64,000 nucleotides of DNA from WTKG01 sp963735005 (GTDB lineage: Bacteria > Actinomycetota > Actinomycetes > Actinomycetales > Demequinaceae): contig CAVTJA010000010.1 in NCBI GenBank assembly GCA_963735005.1, positions 434,001 to 498,000 on the forward strand. The letters run 5' to 3'. The notes under the pieces were generated by a model, which had not been told where the DNA came from, did no database searches, and saw only the letters and a list, made by a program, of their open reading frames with translations. Shown piece after piece: positions 9,221-18,008 of this stretch. How positions within the stretch are numbered: the stretch's first letter is position 1; the number at the start of each line of letters is the position of its first letter. The position numbers and the translations under genes were made by a program.

Positions 9221-11473
9221 ATGTCCAGCACTCCGGAGGCGAAAGACAAACTTGCCGCGGTCTCAGAACCCGACCGCGATGAGACCTTCGCCATGCCCAC
9301 CGTGACACATGCCGAGGCGGCCGAGGCGGCAGCCGCCGAGTACCCCGAGGACGCTCCGCTTCCAGACGACAGGTTCCTCGACCGCGAGATCAGCTGGCTC
9401 GCGTTCAACGAGCGCGTGCTCGAGCTCGCCGAGGACTCCGCGACGCCGCTGCTGGAGCGCGCCCGATTCCTCGCCATCTTCGCGTCCAACCTGGACGAAT
9501 TCTTCATGGTCCGGCTGGCCGGCCTCAAGCGCCGCATCGCCGCTGGATTCGCGGTGCCGTCGGCCACGGGCATGAGCCCCACCCGCCTGGTGGAGGCGCT
9601 CACCGAGCGCGCGCAGGAACTCATGAACAGGCACGCCGACGTCTTCACCGACCAGGTGCTGCCGCAGCTGGGCGAGGAGGGCATCCACCTTGTCCACTGG
9701 GAGGACCTAGACGAGATGGAGCAGGAGCGGCTGCGTAGCCTGTTCCGCCGCGACATCTTCCCCGTGCTGACGCCGCTCGCCGTAGACCCCGCCCACCCCT
9801 TCCCATACATCTCCGGCCTGTCCCTCAACCTGGCGGTCGAGACGCGCGACCCGGACAACGGCAAGGACCGCTTCGCGCGCGTCAAGATCCCCGAGACCCT
9901 GCCACGCTTCCTCGCGGTGGACGCGAAGGGCACGGCCACCCAGGTGGTGGACGCCCACGCGCTCGACACCGGCCCGCGCTCGTTCGTGCCGCTCGAGGAC
10001 GTCATCGCCGCGCAGCTCGAATACCTGTTCCCCGGCATGGAGATCGTCGATCACCACACCTTCCGCGTGACCCGCAACGAGGACGTCGAGGTCGAGGAGG
10101 ACGACGCCGAGAACATCCTCAAGGCTATGGAGCAGGAGCTACTGCGCCGACGCTTCGGCCCGGCCGTACGCCTGGAGGTCGCCGAGGACCTGTCGCCGGG
10201 GATCAAGGAACTGCTGGTGCGCGAGCTCGGCATCACCGAGGCCGACGTCTACCACCTGCCGGCCCCACTGGACCTGACCGGGCTGCACGTGATCGCGGAC
10301 CTCGACCGGCCCTCCCTCCAGTACCCGGCGTTCCGGCCCACGACGCACCACAAGCTAGCGCCCGTCGAGACCGCCGACGAGGCCAACGTGTTCGACGCGC
10401 TCAGCAGCGGGGACATCCTGCTGCACCACCCGTACGACTCGTTCTCGACCTCGGTGCAGGCGTTCCTGGCGCAGGCCGCACGCGACCCCAAGGTGCTGGC
10501 CATCAAGCAGACGCTGTATCGCACCTCCGGCGACAGCCCGATCGTCGACGCCTTGATCCAGGCGGCGCGCGCGGGCAAGCAGGTGCTCGCGCTCGTCGAG
10601 ATCAAGGCGCGCTTCGACGAGGAGCGGAACATCTCGTGGGCGCGCAAGTTGGAGCAGGCGGGCGTGCATGTGGTCTACGGCCTGGTGGGCCTCAAGACCC
10701 ACTGCAAGCTTTCCCTCGTCGTCCGCCAGGAGGACGACGGCCTGGTGCGCTACTGCCACATCGGCACCGGCAACTACCACCCGCGCACCGCACGCCTCTA
10801 CGAGGACTACGGACTGCTGACCGCGAGCAACGAGGTCGGCTCAGACCTCACCAAGCTCTTCAACCGCCTCTCGGGCTACGCGCCCAAGGCCAAGTTCCGG
10901 CGCCTCCTGGTGGCGCCCACGGACGTCCGCGCCGGGCTGATCGAGCGCATCGACGCCGAGGCCGCCAACGCCCGCGCGGGCAAGGAGGCCTGGGTCAAGA
11001 TCAAGGTCAACGCGATCGTCGACGAGGCGACCATCGACGCGCTCTACCGCGCCAGCCGCGCGGGAGTGAAGGTGGACCTCGTGATCCGCGGCATCTGCGC
11101 GCTGCGACCCGGCGTGCCTGGGCTGAGCGACAACATCCGCGCGCGTTCCGTGCTCGGACGATTCCTCGAGCACTCGCGCGTGTACGCCTTCGCCAACGAC
11201 GGCGACCCGGAGGTCTACATCGGCTCCGCAGACCTGATGCACCGCAACCTCGACCGCCGCATCGAGGCGCTCGTGAGGATCGTCGACGAGGAGCAAGAGG
11301 CGTCGCTGATCGAGGCGGTCGACATGTCGATGAGCCACAAGTACTCCGCGTGGGAACTCGACGGCGAGGGCGCGTGGACGCGCACGGTCGAGAACTCCAA
11401 GGGCGAACGCCTCAAGGACGTCCAGGAGACGTACATCATGCGTCAGCCGAAGCGGCGAGCCAAGGGCAAGTAG
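9221..11473 (+). CDS. ppk1: Polyphosphate kinase 1
   Basis: 750 residues, full length for the family. It reversibly transfers the terminal phosphate of ATP to inorganic polyphosphate. The N-terminal domain opens with the hallmark FLDREISWLAFNERVLE and FLAIFASNLDEFFMVR. The catalytic half carries KQTLYRTSGDSPIVDAL, the HIGTGNYHPRTARLYEDYG segment with the conserved phosphorylated histidine, and the second phospholipase-D-like motif near DLMHRNLDRRIEALV. The following mutT1-like gene starts at the last base of the stop (TAGTG), the same adjacency as Mycobacterium ppk1-mutT1. There is no obvious ribosome site before ATG 9221. Confidence 0.97.
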   Translation: MSSTPEAKDKLAAVSEPDRDETFAMPTVTHAEAAEAAAAEYPEDAPLPDDRFLDREISWLAFNERVLELAEDSATPLLERARFLAIFASNLDEFFMVRLAGLKRRIAAGFAVPSATGMSPTRLVEALTERAQELMNRHADVFTDQVLPQLGEEGIHLVHWEDLDEMEQERLRSLFRRDIFPVLTPLAVDPAHPFPYISGLSLNLAVETRDPDNGKDRFARVKIPETLPRFLAVDAKGTATQVVDAHALDTGPRSFVPLEDVIAAQLEYLFPGMEIVDHHTFRVTRNEDVEVEEDDAENILKAMEQELLRRRFGPAVRLEVAEDLSPGIKELLVRELGITEADVYHLPAPLDLTGLHVIADLDRPSLQYPAFRPTTHHKLAPVETADEANVFDALSSGDILLHHPYDSFSTSVQAFLAQAARDPKVLAIKQTLYRTSGDSPIVDALIQAARAGKQVLALVEIKARFDEERNISWARKLEQAGVHVVYGLVGLKTHCKLSLVVRQEDDGLVRYCHIGTGNYHPRTARLYEDYGLLTASNEVGSDLTKLFNRLSGYAPKAKFRRLLVAPTDVRAGLIERIDAEAANARAGKEAWVKIKVNAIVDEATIDALYRASRAGVKVDLVIRGICALRPGVPGLSDNIRARSVLGRFLEHSRVYAFANDGDPEVYIGSADLMHRNLDRRIEALVRIVDEEQEASLIEAVDMSMSHKYSAWELDGEGAWTRTVENSKGERLKDVQETYIMRQPKRRAKGK

Positions 11474-12435
11474 TGGCGCGCAAACGCAGCACGGTCGTGG
11501 CGGCCGGTGCGCTCATTTGGCGAGTGCGCAATGGCGAACTCCAGGTGCTCGCGGTTCACCGCCCTGCCTACGACGATTGGTCGTGGCCCAAGGGCAAGCC
11601 GATTCGCGGCGAGTCCATCGCCGAGACCGCCGCGCGCGAGGTCTACGAGGAGACGGGCAAGCAGGTGGTGCTCGGACAGCCGTTGCCCAAGGTGAAGTAC
11701 CTGCTGGCGAGCGGCCGCCCCAAGGAGGTCCACTACTGGACCGCGCACTCGACCTCGACGTCGCACCCCGCGCTGCTCGCCCGGCCCAGGTGGAAGCTGG
11801 CGCCCAAACGCGAGATCGACAACAGCAAGTGGATCACCGTGGAACAGGCGCAGACCAAGATCACCATGAAGGCGGACCTCAAGCCGCTCGAGGTGCTCGT
11901 GGATCTCTACGAGAACGACCGCCTCGACACGCGCGCGTTCATCTTGGCGAGGCACGCGCGGGCGCGGCGGCGCACCGCCTGGGTGTTCGACGACATCGCG
12001 CGGCCGATTACCGGCGGCGGCGCTCGGCGCGCACATCAGCTCATCCAGATGTTCTCGGCCTTCGGCATCCGCTACGTCGACTCTTCTCCCGCGGCACGAT
12101 GCCTGATGACGGTCCAGCCCTACGCCGCGGCCATCGGCAAGAAGGTGAAAACGCACGACGCACTTACCGAGGGGACGCACCAATCGCACCCTGTCGACGC
12201 GGCCAAGACGCTGGCGGCTCTGCTTGAGAAGCCCGGCCACCGGGTTCTGTGCGTGCACCGCCCCACCATGCCGACGCTGCTCGAGATGATGGCCGCCGCG
12301 ACGCGCAAGTGGACGCGGGGCAAGCTGCCCAAGGCGAACCCATACCTGCCCGCAGGCGGCGTGCTCGTGGCGCACGTGCTCGACACCGAGTCGGGGCCGC
12401 GGATCGCCGCGCTCGAGACGCACCTGCTGACGTAG
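11473..12435 (+). CDS. mutT1: MutT1-like Nudix hydrolase fused to a histidine phosphatase domain
   Basis: 320 residues in two domains. The N-terminal Nudix fold (about 1-140) has a Nudix box GKPIRGE-x7-REVYEETGK. The C-terminal domain (about 155-320) is of the SixA/RHG phosphatase type, beginning ILARHARA. In mycobacteria the homologous protein removes oxidised nucleotides (8-oxo-GTP/dGTP) and diadenosine polyphosphates. The GTG start overlaps the ppk1 stop by one base, so the two are translationally coupled. A hairpin follows 29 bases after the stop. Confidence 0.9.
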   Translation: MARKRSTVVAAGALIWRVRNGELQVLAVHRPAYDDWSWPKGKPIRGESIAETAAREVYEETGKQVVLGQPLPKVKYLLASGRPKEVHYWTAHSTSTSHPALLARPRWKLAPKREIDNSKWITVEQAQTKITMKADLKPLEVLVDLYENDRLDTRAFILARHARARRRTAWVFDDIARPITGGGARRAHQLIQMFSAFGIRYVDSSPAARCLMTVQPYAAAIGKKVKTHDALTEGTHQSHPVDAAKTLAALLEKPGHRVLCVHRPTMPTLLEMMAAATRKWTRGKLPKANPYLPAGGVLVAHVLDTESGPRIAALETHLLT

Positions 12436-12464
12436 GGCGCGGCGGGCGGCGGAGCCGAAAATGA

Positions 12465-12488
12465 AGCAGAGCCCCGGAGGGCCCTGCT
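12465..12488 (+). terminator. Terminator-like hairpin after mutT1
   Basis: AGCAG-A-GCCC, loop CGGA, GGGC-C-CTGCT. The two arms pair along ten positions with one A-C mismatch. It is the first strong hairpin after the ppk1-mutT1 unit. No T tract follows. Confidence 0.6.
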
Positions 12489-12497
12489 CAAGAAGTT

Positions 12498-12581
12498 GAC
12501 ATCGGACCGGGAGCGCCAGTCGGCGCTAAGGCCGCTCTTGGCGGCTTGAGTTGGAGCCCGGGGCTACCGCGGTCCGACGTC
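12498..12581. other. Multi-hairpin structured element of unknown identity
   Basis: GACATCGGACCG (12498-12509) pairs with CGGTCCGACGTC (12570-12581) with one mismatch. It encloses three further hairpins: AGCGCC-AGTC-GGCGCT (12512-12527), AAGGCCGC-TCTT-GGCGGCTT (about 12528-12547), and AGCCC-G-GGGCT (about 12555-12565). The whole folds as a closed multi-branch junction. It could be a structured RNA, a decayed mobile element end, or a DNA cruciform. No known RNA family is recognised. Confidence 0.4.
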
Positions 12582-12631
12582 GATTTCACTGTACGCCCAC
12601 TACGGCCAACACGCCAAGAATTGAGAGATTT

Positions 12632-12844
12632 GCGACGTGGCGACACGCGCGGCGCGTCGCGAACACGCCGGAGCGGCGGGCGGGGACCGCCGCGCCAGAC
12701 TTCGCGACGTGGCGACACGCGCGGCGCGTCGCGAACACGCCGGAGCGGCGGGCGGGGACCGCCGCGCCAGACTTCGCGACGTGGCGACACGCGCGGCGCG
12801 TCGCGAACACGCCGGAGCGGCGGGCGGGGACCGCCGCGCCAGAC
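12632..12844. repeat. Three tandem copies of a 72-bp repeat
   Basis: Units begin at 12632, 12704 and 12776. The first two are 72 bp and the third 69 bp, and I see no base difference between them. Each unit contains a perfect hairpin GCGGCGG-N7-CCGCCGC and an imperfect one around GCGACACGCGCGGCGCGTCGC. The array sits in a convergent gap, after the mutT1 terminator on one side and four bases from the stop of the minus-strand gene on the other. Open frames across it on both strands merely reflect the stop-free, multiple-of-three unit. Confidence 0.95.
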
Positions 12845-12847
12845 AAC

Positions 12848-13477
12848 TCAGTCCAGGCGATCCTCGCGCCACATGCGGGCGCAGACCTCAAGGTCTTCGC
12901 CGGTGCGCAGCAACTGGGCGGCACGCAGCGTGGTCTGGTGGGCGCGGGCGTCGGCGTGGCCGTCATCCGTCTCCGCCTCGAACGCGGCACCCGTGGCGAC
13001 CACTCGGCAGAAGGCGCCCGCGCGGTCGAGCGCGCCTGCGAGGTCTCCCTTGAAGACACCGCTGAGCACGTCGTCGGCAAGCTGCCGGACTTCCTCTGGC
13101 CCGGGCGGGTCAACGACCCCCGCGATGGCCGCCCGCACCTGCGCCGCGTGGACGCCCTGGTGGAACGAGCGTGCGACTGCCGCGGCGTCGGCCTTTGTCC
13201 ATTCGCGCAGCATGTAGATGCGCCACAGCGCCCCGGGTAGCGTGTGCGGCTCGGCCTTCGACCACATCATCGCGACGGTGTCGATGCCTTCCTCGTCCAC
13301 GAGCGCGATGAGCTTCGCGACCAGCTCCGGGTCTCGGGATGCGCGCGCCTGCGCGACCACCGCCGCCGCCGTCTCGTGCGCGATGAGACTGCGGTCGGCA
13401 GGGTCAATGTCACCTACCAGCTGGTCGGCGGCCTCCATGTCGAGCATGGCTGGACGTCGAAATCGAGGCTCTCCCAC
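12848..13477 (-). CDS. Conserved actinobacterial-type protein of unknown function
   Basis: 209 residues, soluble and mostly helical, with no membrane segment or catalytic motif that I recognise. Conserved-looking stretches are PHTLPGALWRIYMLREW and ELVAKLIALVDEEGIDTVA. It starts at GTG 13475-13477, seven bases after the msrB stop, so it is likely co-transcribed with msrB. An ATG start at 13447 (MLDMEAADQ) is also possible; neither has a strong ribosome site. The stop lies next to the 72-bp repeat array. Confidence 0.7.
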   Translation of the reverse strand: MGEPRFRRPAMLDMEAADQLVGDIDPADRSLIAHETAAAVVAQARASRDPELVAKLIALVDEEGIDTVAMMWSKAEPHTLPGALWRIYMLREWTKADAAAVARSFHQGVHAAQVRAAIAGVVDPPGPEEVRQLADDVLSGVFKGDLAGALDRAGAFCRVVATGAAFEAETDDGHADARAHQTTLRAAQLLRTGEDLEVCARMWREDRLD

Positions 13478-13484
13478 GTATCGC

Positions 13485-13883
13485 CTATTCGTCTTCCTGG
13501 AACGTCAAGCAGACCGAGTTGATGCAGTAGCGCTCGCCTGTGGGAGTGCCGTGCCCGTCGGGGAAGACGTGGCCCAGGTGCGAGTCGCACGCGGCGCAGC
13601 GGACCTCGGTGCGGATCATCCCGTAGCTGCCGTCTTGGATAAGGGTGACGGCGTCCGGGTTCACTGACTCGTAGAAGCTTGGCCATCCGGACCCGGAGTC
13701 AAACTTGGTGCCGGACTTGAATAGTTGCGCCCCGCAGGCCTTGCAGGCGTACATCCCCGGGTCCTTGTTCTCGAGCAACTCGCCGGTCCACGCGGGCTCG
13801 GTGCCGTGCTCGCGCAGGACGCGGTACTCGTCGTCCGAGAGAATGGCGCGCCATTCCTCGTCAGTGCGCTCAACCTTGGGCAT
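13485..13883 (-). CDS. msrB: Peptide methionine (R)-S-oxide reductase
   Basis: 132 residues, normal for MsrB. It reduces the R form of methionine sulfoxide in proteins using thioredoxin. Two CxxC zinc pairs are present (CKAC and CAAC), along with the GWPSFYE motif, HLGHVFPDG, and the catalytic selenocysteine-position cysteine in RYCINS. It starts with ATG and shares a unit with the downstream unknown gene. Confidence 0.96.
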   Translation of the reverse strand: MPKVERTDEEWRAILSDDEYRVLREHGTEPAWTGELLENKDPGMYACKACGAQLFKSGTKFDSGSGWPSFYESVNPDAVTLIQDGSYGMIRTEVRCAACDSHLGHVFPDGHGTPTGERYCINSVCLTFQEDE

Positions 13884-14001
13884 GTGATGCTCCTTCCAAC
13901 CTCCTCAGCGTAGAGGAGGGGGTCGCCGCGCGGCTCGCGCCGTGGCGGGCACAGGTATAGACGACGGCAGTGGCGGTTTTGTTCCGCTCTCGCGCCTCGA
14001 A

Positions 14002-15207
14002 CTACTGAGACGGCGCGAGATACGGCACGATCTCGAGGTGCTCCCCGTACGGGCGCTCACCCTCAATTGCAACGCTTACGACACCGTCTTGAAGTGACAC
14101 CAAGGTGATCCGCATCGACGGGTTGGGGTCGGACTCGTCCGGGCGCGTCCACCTGTATTCCGTGACGGCGTAGTACTTGCCCGATTTCTGGGCGTCGCAA
14201 TCGTCGAGTTCGCACTTCACCTCGGTGACGAGCTCGCCGTTGCCATCGTAGAAGGCAACGGACTTTGGCGCGCTGGTGGTGTTCTTGCGTCGCGTGGAAA
14301 CGAAGACGTCGTTGCCTGGGTCAAACGTCCAAAACTTCTCGGTGGCGGGCAGCGGCGCGTCCGTCGACGCGACGTCGCCAGTGTTGGCGTCTATCGTGAA
14401 ATAGCTTCTGCCCGAGCCGGTGTTGGCGGCCCGGGACAGGTACACGTGGCCGCCGTCGGCCCAACCATGAAGCCGGTACTTGTCCGTGAACAGGCGCAAC
14501 TTCTGTATCGACTTCGAGGCTTTCGGGAAAGTCGTGACGATCACATCGCTGCCGCCCGAGTTGAGGGGCGCGACGCACAATTCGCTGTCTCCCGCCGGCG
14601 ACAACCCGGAGAAGATCGAGTCCGCGCCGCCTTCAGGGCCGTCGAATGTGTCGCAGTACTCGTGAATGGCGTCCAAGGTGGCCGGGTCGACGACCTGCTT
14701 CCATGACGACGACTCGCCCAACACGGGCACAAGGAGGAACTTGCCGTCGCTCTCGACGGGTTCACCTCCAAATGAAGTCGCATCGACGGAGCGCACTTCG
14801 CCCGTTCGCAGGGAGTACGTACCGGCTTTGCCGTCGCCGTCCACGAAGACCACCTCGTCACCGAACCACGCGCGAATCTCAGCCTCGGGCACGCCAGTGA
14901 TATCACCCACTGGATAGGTCTTGCCCATGGGCGACAAGAGCTCAAGGTGAGTGTCGCGAGCCTCCGCCGCCTGGTAGGTAGCCACGTCAGCCACGAGGAA
15001 CCACTCCGGTCCAACCTGGTCCCACTGGAGCTCACCGGCAGTGGGCGATGCGCCGGAGGGTTCGGGCGCCGCGGTCGGCGTCGCCGAAGCCGCAGCCTCT
15101 GCCTTGGGGTCGGCGTCCGGCCGCGTCACGTCAACGATGATGAGCACGATGCCAGCGACCAACCCGATCGCGAGGCCGATACCTGCCGATTTGCCTGCGT
15201 CGAGCAT
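14002..15207 (-). CDS. Exported WFLV-family protein, paralogue 1
   Basis: 401 residues. An N-terminal membrane anchor (about 8-27) is followed by an Ala/Pro/Ser/Thr linker and a large exported domain rich in beta strands. It shares with three nearby proteins the motif WDQVGPEWFLV, a sentence-like LLSPMGKTYPVGDI strand, a cysteine pair around a SPxG turn (HEYC...LSPAGDSELC), and an acidic FYDGNGELVTEVKC segment. The repeated blade-like pattern suggests a TolB-like beta-propeller. No lipobox cysteine is present, so it is probably held by the transmembrane helix. Function unknown. Confidence 0.7.
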   Translation of the reverse strand: MLDAGKSAGIGLAIGLVAGIVLIIVDVTRPDADPKAEAAASATPTAAPEPSGASPTAGELQWDQVGPEWFLVADVATYQAAEARDTHLELLSPMGKTYPVGDITGVPEAEIRAWFGDEVVFVDGDGKAGTYSLRTGEVRSVDATSFGGEPVESDGKFLLVPVLGESSSWKQVVDPATLDAIHEYCDTFDGPEGGADSIFSGLSPAGDSELCVAPLNSGGSDVIVTTFPKASKSIQKLRLFTDKYRLHGWADGGHVYLSRAANTGSGRSYFTIDANTGDVASTDAPLPATEKFWTFDPGNDVFVSTRRKNTTSAPKSVAFYDGNGELVTEVKCELDDCDAQKSGKYYAVTEYRWTRPDESDPNPSMRITLVSLQDGVVSVAIEGERPYGEHLEIVPYLAPSQ

Positions 15208-15300
15208 GGCGCCTCCCTTGCCGTCCCGTCACTTCTAGGTTGACCGTAGCGAATTCTGAGCGCTAGTGCGCATCTGCGCGTCCGGTGGTTCACTGGAGGC

Positions 15301-16212
15301 ATGGCACAGCGTCCAGGTGTTGTCGCGGCCGTGATCGCGGCCGTGATCGTGATGGCTGGCGCCGTCGCGGCGATGATGGTGGCGAGCGACAGCGGCCGCG
15401 GCGACCCGACCACGCCCCCGCCTCCCGACCTACGGCCCGTGTCGACGGCCACGCCAACCGGGTATGCGGCTCCGCGTACCTCAAGCGCCGACGTCGTGGA
15501 TTGGACGGCGCCCGAGCCCGGCTCTCCGTGGCAGATCGTGCTTGACGGCCGCGCGCCCTTGGCCGACAAGAAGGCGAAGATCGTCGAGGTCGACTGGCAG
15601 ATCCGGCACCGCCCAGTGCGCAAGATGAACAACCGCGGCGTCTACACCGTCTGCTACTTCTCGGCCGGGACGTGGGAGCGGTGGCGCCCGGACGCGGGCG
15701 ACTTCCCGACGTCCGTTCGGGGGAAGACGCTGGACCACTGGCCCGGCGAACGCTACCTTGACCTGCGCAACCTGGACGTGCTGTTGCCGCTGTGGGAGGC
15801 GCGCATCGACGCCTGCGCCGCCGCCGGGTTCGACGCAATCGACCCCGACAACATCGACGCCTACGCGAACGACTCGGGCTTCGACCTAAGCCCGGCCGAC
15901 GGCGCGGCCGCGTTCCTGGCGCTCGCCGACGCCGCGCACGAACGCGGTCTTGGCATCACGCTCAAGAACTCGCCAGAAATCGTGCCGGACGTCGTTAGCG
16001 CCGCAGACCTGGCAGTTGTCGAGGAGTGCATCCAGTACAGCTTCTGCGGGGACTTCGCGGAATTTGTGGACGCGGGCAAGCCCGTGCTCGTGGTCGAATA
16101 TCGCCCAGCCATGGGGCGAAAGAAGATGTGTCGCAGCGACGACACCGATGGCCTGAGCCTGCTACTTCAGCACCTCGCACTGAGGAAGCCGGGCGTCCGC
16201 TGCCCGTCCTAG
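15301..16212 (+). CDS. GH114-like (endo-alpha-1,4-polygalactosaminidase family) exported glycoside hydrolase
   Basis: 303 residues with an N-terminal membrane/signal segment (about 8-30) and a proline-rich linker. The TIM-barrel domain matches the GH114/TM1410 family: WQIVLDG, VYTVCYFSAGTWE, GFDAIDPDNIDAY (acidic residues of the active site), and a late ECIQYSFCGDF strand. Relatives cleave alpha-1,4-linked galactosamine polymers found in biofilms. Its stop overlaps the convergent TetR stop in a shared CTAG. Confidence 0.85.
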   Translation: MAQRPGVVAAVIAAVIVMAGAVAAMMVASDSGRGDPTTPPPPDLRPVSTATPTGYAAPRTSSADVVDWTAPEPGSPWQIVLDGRAPLADKKAKIVEVDWQIRHRPVRKMNNRGVYTVCYFSAGTWERWRPDAGDFPTSVRGKTLDHWPGERYLDLRNLDVLLPLWEARIDACAAAGFDAIDPDNIDAYANDSGFDLSPADGAAAFLALADAAHERGLGITLKNSPEIVPDVVSAADLAVVEECIQYSFCGDFAEFVDAGKPVLVVEYRPAMGRKKMCRSDDTDGLSLLLQHLALRKPGVRCPS

Positions 16213-16781
16213 ACTCCGCGCAACTCCGGAATTCCTGCGAACAGCGCATCGGCTATTGACGCCCAGTGGCGTTCCATGTCGAAGCCGTCTGGGTCCCGCA
16301 CGAACCGCGACTGCAGCCCGGCGATGATCGCTAGCACCTCCACGCACAGAGGGTCGGGGTCTGCGAGGTGCCGCTCGAAGACCGCGCGCATGGCGTCGAC
16401 CTCGTGCACGGAGCGAACGTGGAGGAAGTCGTGCAAGGGGTGGCGGGGGTCGGCCGCGTCGCTCTCGATCGTCACGCGCAACCGCGCGCCGACGGGATCG
16501 ACGGCCATGGCGTGGACGGCAGCGTCAAGCGCATCCCGGTAGGTGCCGTGGGGCCCAGCGGCAGCCGCCTCGGCCGCGATGCGGTTGTCTCGACGTGACA
16601 CGAGCGCGCTCACCAAGCGCGGCGTGTCGGGAAAGTGCCTGTTGATTGTGGACACCGGCACGCCCGTGCGTTTGGCGAGGTGCCTGGCCGTGAGGTGGGA
16701 GTAGCCCTCCTTCGCGAACAGGTCGATGGCCGCGTCCAGGAGGAACTCGCGTTCGCCCTCAGGAGCCGCCTGAATCGCCAT
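16209..16781 (-). CDS. TetR-family transcriptional regulator
   Basis: 190 residues. The N-terminal helix-turn-helix is at about 10-56 (LDAAIDLFAKEGYSHLTARH, then TGVPVSTINRHFPDTPRLV). The C-terminal ligand domain has no recognised subfamily signature. It is divergent from azlC 147 bases away and so may control the azlCD pair. It overlaps the upstream hydrolase gene by four bases at the stops. Confidence 0.88.
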   Translation of the reverse strand: MAIQAAPEGEREFLLDAAIDLFAKEGYSHLTARHLAKRTGVPVSTINRHFPDTPRLVSALVSRRDNRIAAEAAAAGPHGTYRDALDAAVHAMAVDPVGARLRVTIESDAADPRHPLHDFLHVRSVHEVDAMRAVFERHLADPDPLCVEVLAIIAGLQSRFVRDPDGFDMERHWASIADALFAGIPELRGV

Positions 16782-16928
16782 CTTTCATCCCTCCAAAGTC
16801 GCAGAATGCTCGCCTGGGTGCCAGCGAGCGGTTGGTCCTTCCACGTTAGAACGAGAACGGACAAAATGCCTGTCGAGTGAGAAATTAGCCATATCTGGGG
16901 GCACCCAAAGTCATGCTCTAATGGCTAG

Positions 16929-17690
16929 GTGAATCCAAGCCCGCGAGAGAGCCCAACTTCACTGCTCCGGGTGGGCTCGGCCCAGTGGCACGATGCCTGG
17001 CTGGGGCTAAAATCCACCGCGCCGATGCTGCCGGGCTCGGCGCTGTTCGGGCTCGCGTTTGGGGCGCTGGTGCCGCAGCTCGGGCTTGCCTGGTGGGTGG
17101 GCCCTCTTGCGTCGTCCACGATGTTCGCGGGCGCCGCCCAGATCGCCATTATCGAGCAACTACGCGTCCACTCCCCCGCGATCATCGCGGTCGCGACGGC
17201 GCTCGTGATCAATGCCCGGTTCGCGCTGTACTCGACCGCACTGGCTCCGCTCTACGCGCCGTTCCCACGCCGATGGCGGTTTGGCCTTGCCTTCATCATG
17301 ACGGACCAGGCGGCGGTCACCGCGCTTGCCCACGCGCGCGCGTGGGCGGACCCGGTGAGGCGCAGGTGGTTCGTGCTGGGCGTGTCGCTTCCCTTGGTGC
17401 TCCTGTGGGTCGCTGGCACCTTCGCGGGCGTCCTGCTGGGGCCCGTGCTGCCTGACGCGTGGCAGATCGGCTTCATCGTGCCGCTCATGTTCATTGCCAC
17501 CATGGTCCCGCACCTACGCTCACGCCCGGCGCTGGTCGCGGTCGCGGTGGCCGTCGCGGGCGTCGTCTTGCTGCGCGAGCTTCCCTACGGGCTCAACGTG
17601 CTGGTGGGTGCGCTCGCCGGGATCGGAGTCGGTTCGCTGCTGCCGCCGCCCGCGGTGCCCGCCTCGCCCGAGGACGTGCAGGCCGCATGA
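16929..17690 (+). CDS. azlC: AzlC-family branched-chain amino acid exporter, large subunit
   Basis: 253 residues with seven or so membrane helices. Family hallmarks include a GLAFGALVPQLG helix, STMFAGAAQIAIIEQL, and VINARFALYSTALAPL. With AzlD it forms a two-component exporter for branched-chain or related amino acids. It starts at GTG 16929, and azlD overlaps its stop by ATGA. A second azlCD pair lies at 55.2-56.3 kb. Confidence 0.92.
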   Translation: MNPSPRESPTSLLRVGSAQWHDAWLGLKSTAPMLPGSALFGLAFGALVPQLGLAWWVGPLASSTMFAGAAQIAIIEQLRVHSPAIIAVATALVINARFALYSTALAPLYAPFPRRWRFGLAFIMTDQAAVTALAHARAWADPVRRRWFVLGVSLPLVLLWVAGTFAGVLLGPVLPDAWQIGFIVPLMFIATMVPHLRSRPALVAVAVAVAGVVLLRELPYGLNVLVGALAGIGVGSLLPPPAVPASPEDVQAA

Positions 17691-18001
17691 GGGCAACGCT
17701 GATCTTCCTCGCCGCCGCCGCCGGCACCTACCTGATCCGCATCTCCGGGATCGTGCTACTTGGCGGCCGCCGCACCCTACCGCCGCGCGTGATGCACGCG
17801 CTCTCGCTCATCGCGCCCGCCGCCATGGCCGCCATCATCGCCAACTCGCTGCTCCTCGACCACGGCGAGTGGCGCGCGTTCGGGGCGTGGCACATCGCGG
17901 GCGCCGTCGCGATCGGCTTCGCGCTGTGGCGCCGCAACACCGGGTGGCCGATGCTCGCGGGCGCAGTCGTGTTCGCGGGCTTGCTGGTGGCTGGGTTCTA
18001 G
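17687..18001 (+). CDS. azlD: AzlD-family branched-chain amino acid exporter, small subunit
   Basis: 104 residues and three to four membrane helices, with the typical TYLIRISGIVLLGGR start and LIAPAAMAAIIANSLLLD core. The ATG overlaps the azlC stop (ATGA at 17687-17690). It works as a partner of AzlC. It converges on a paralogue-family lipoprotein gene seven bases downstream. Confidence 0.9.
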   Translation: MRATLIFLAAAAGTYLIRISGIVLLGGRRTLPPRVMHALSLIAPAAMAAIIANSLLLDHGEWRAFGAWHIAGAVAIGFALWRRNTGWPMLAGAVVFAGLLVAGF

Positions 18002-18008
18002 CGGAGCG

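Noticed and set aside
11941..12000. Loss of the RHG motif in the mutT1 phosphatase domain
   Set aside because: RHA in place of RHG is usual in SixA/MutT1-type domains, so this is not an inactivation.
12498..12581. Integron attC site or transfer RNA
   Set aside because: No GTTRRRY/RYYYAAC core sites, no integrase, and the pairing does not make a tRNA cloverleaf.
12632..12844. CRISPR array
   Set aside because: The copies are directly joined without unique spacers and no cas genes are present.
12546..13240. Plus-strand protein made of 24-residue repeats
   Set aside because: The 72-bp repeat has no stops in any frame, so repeated peptides appear on both strands; no start signals or fold support them.
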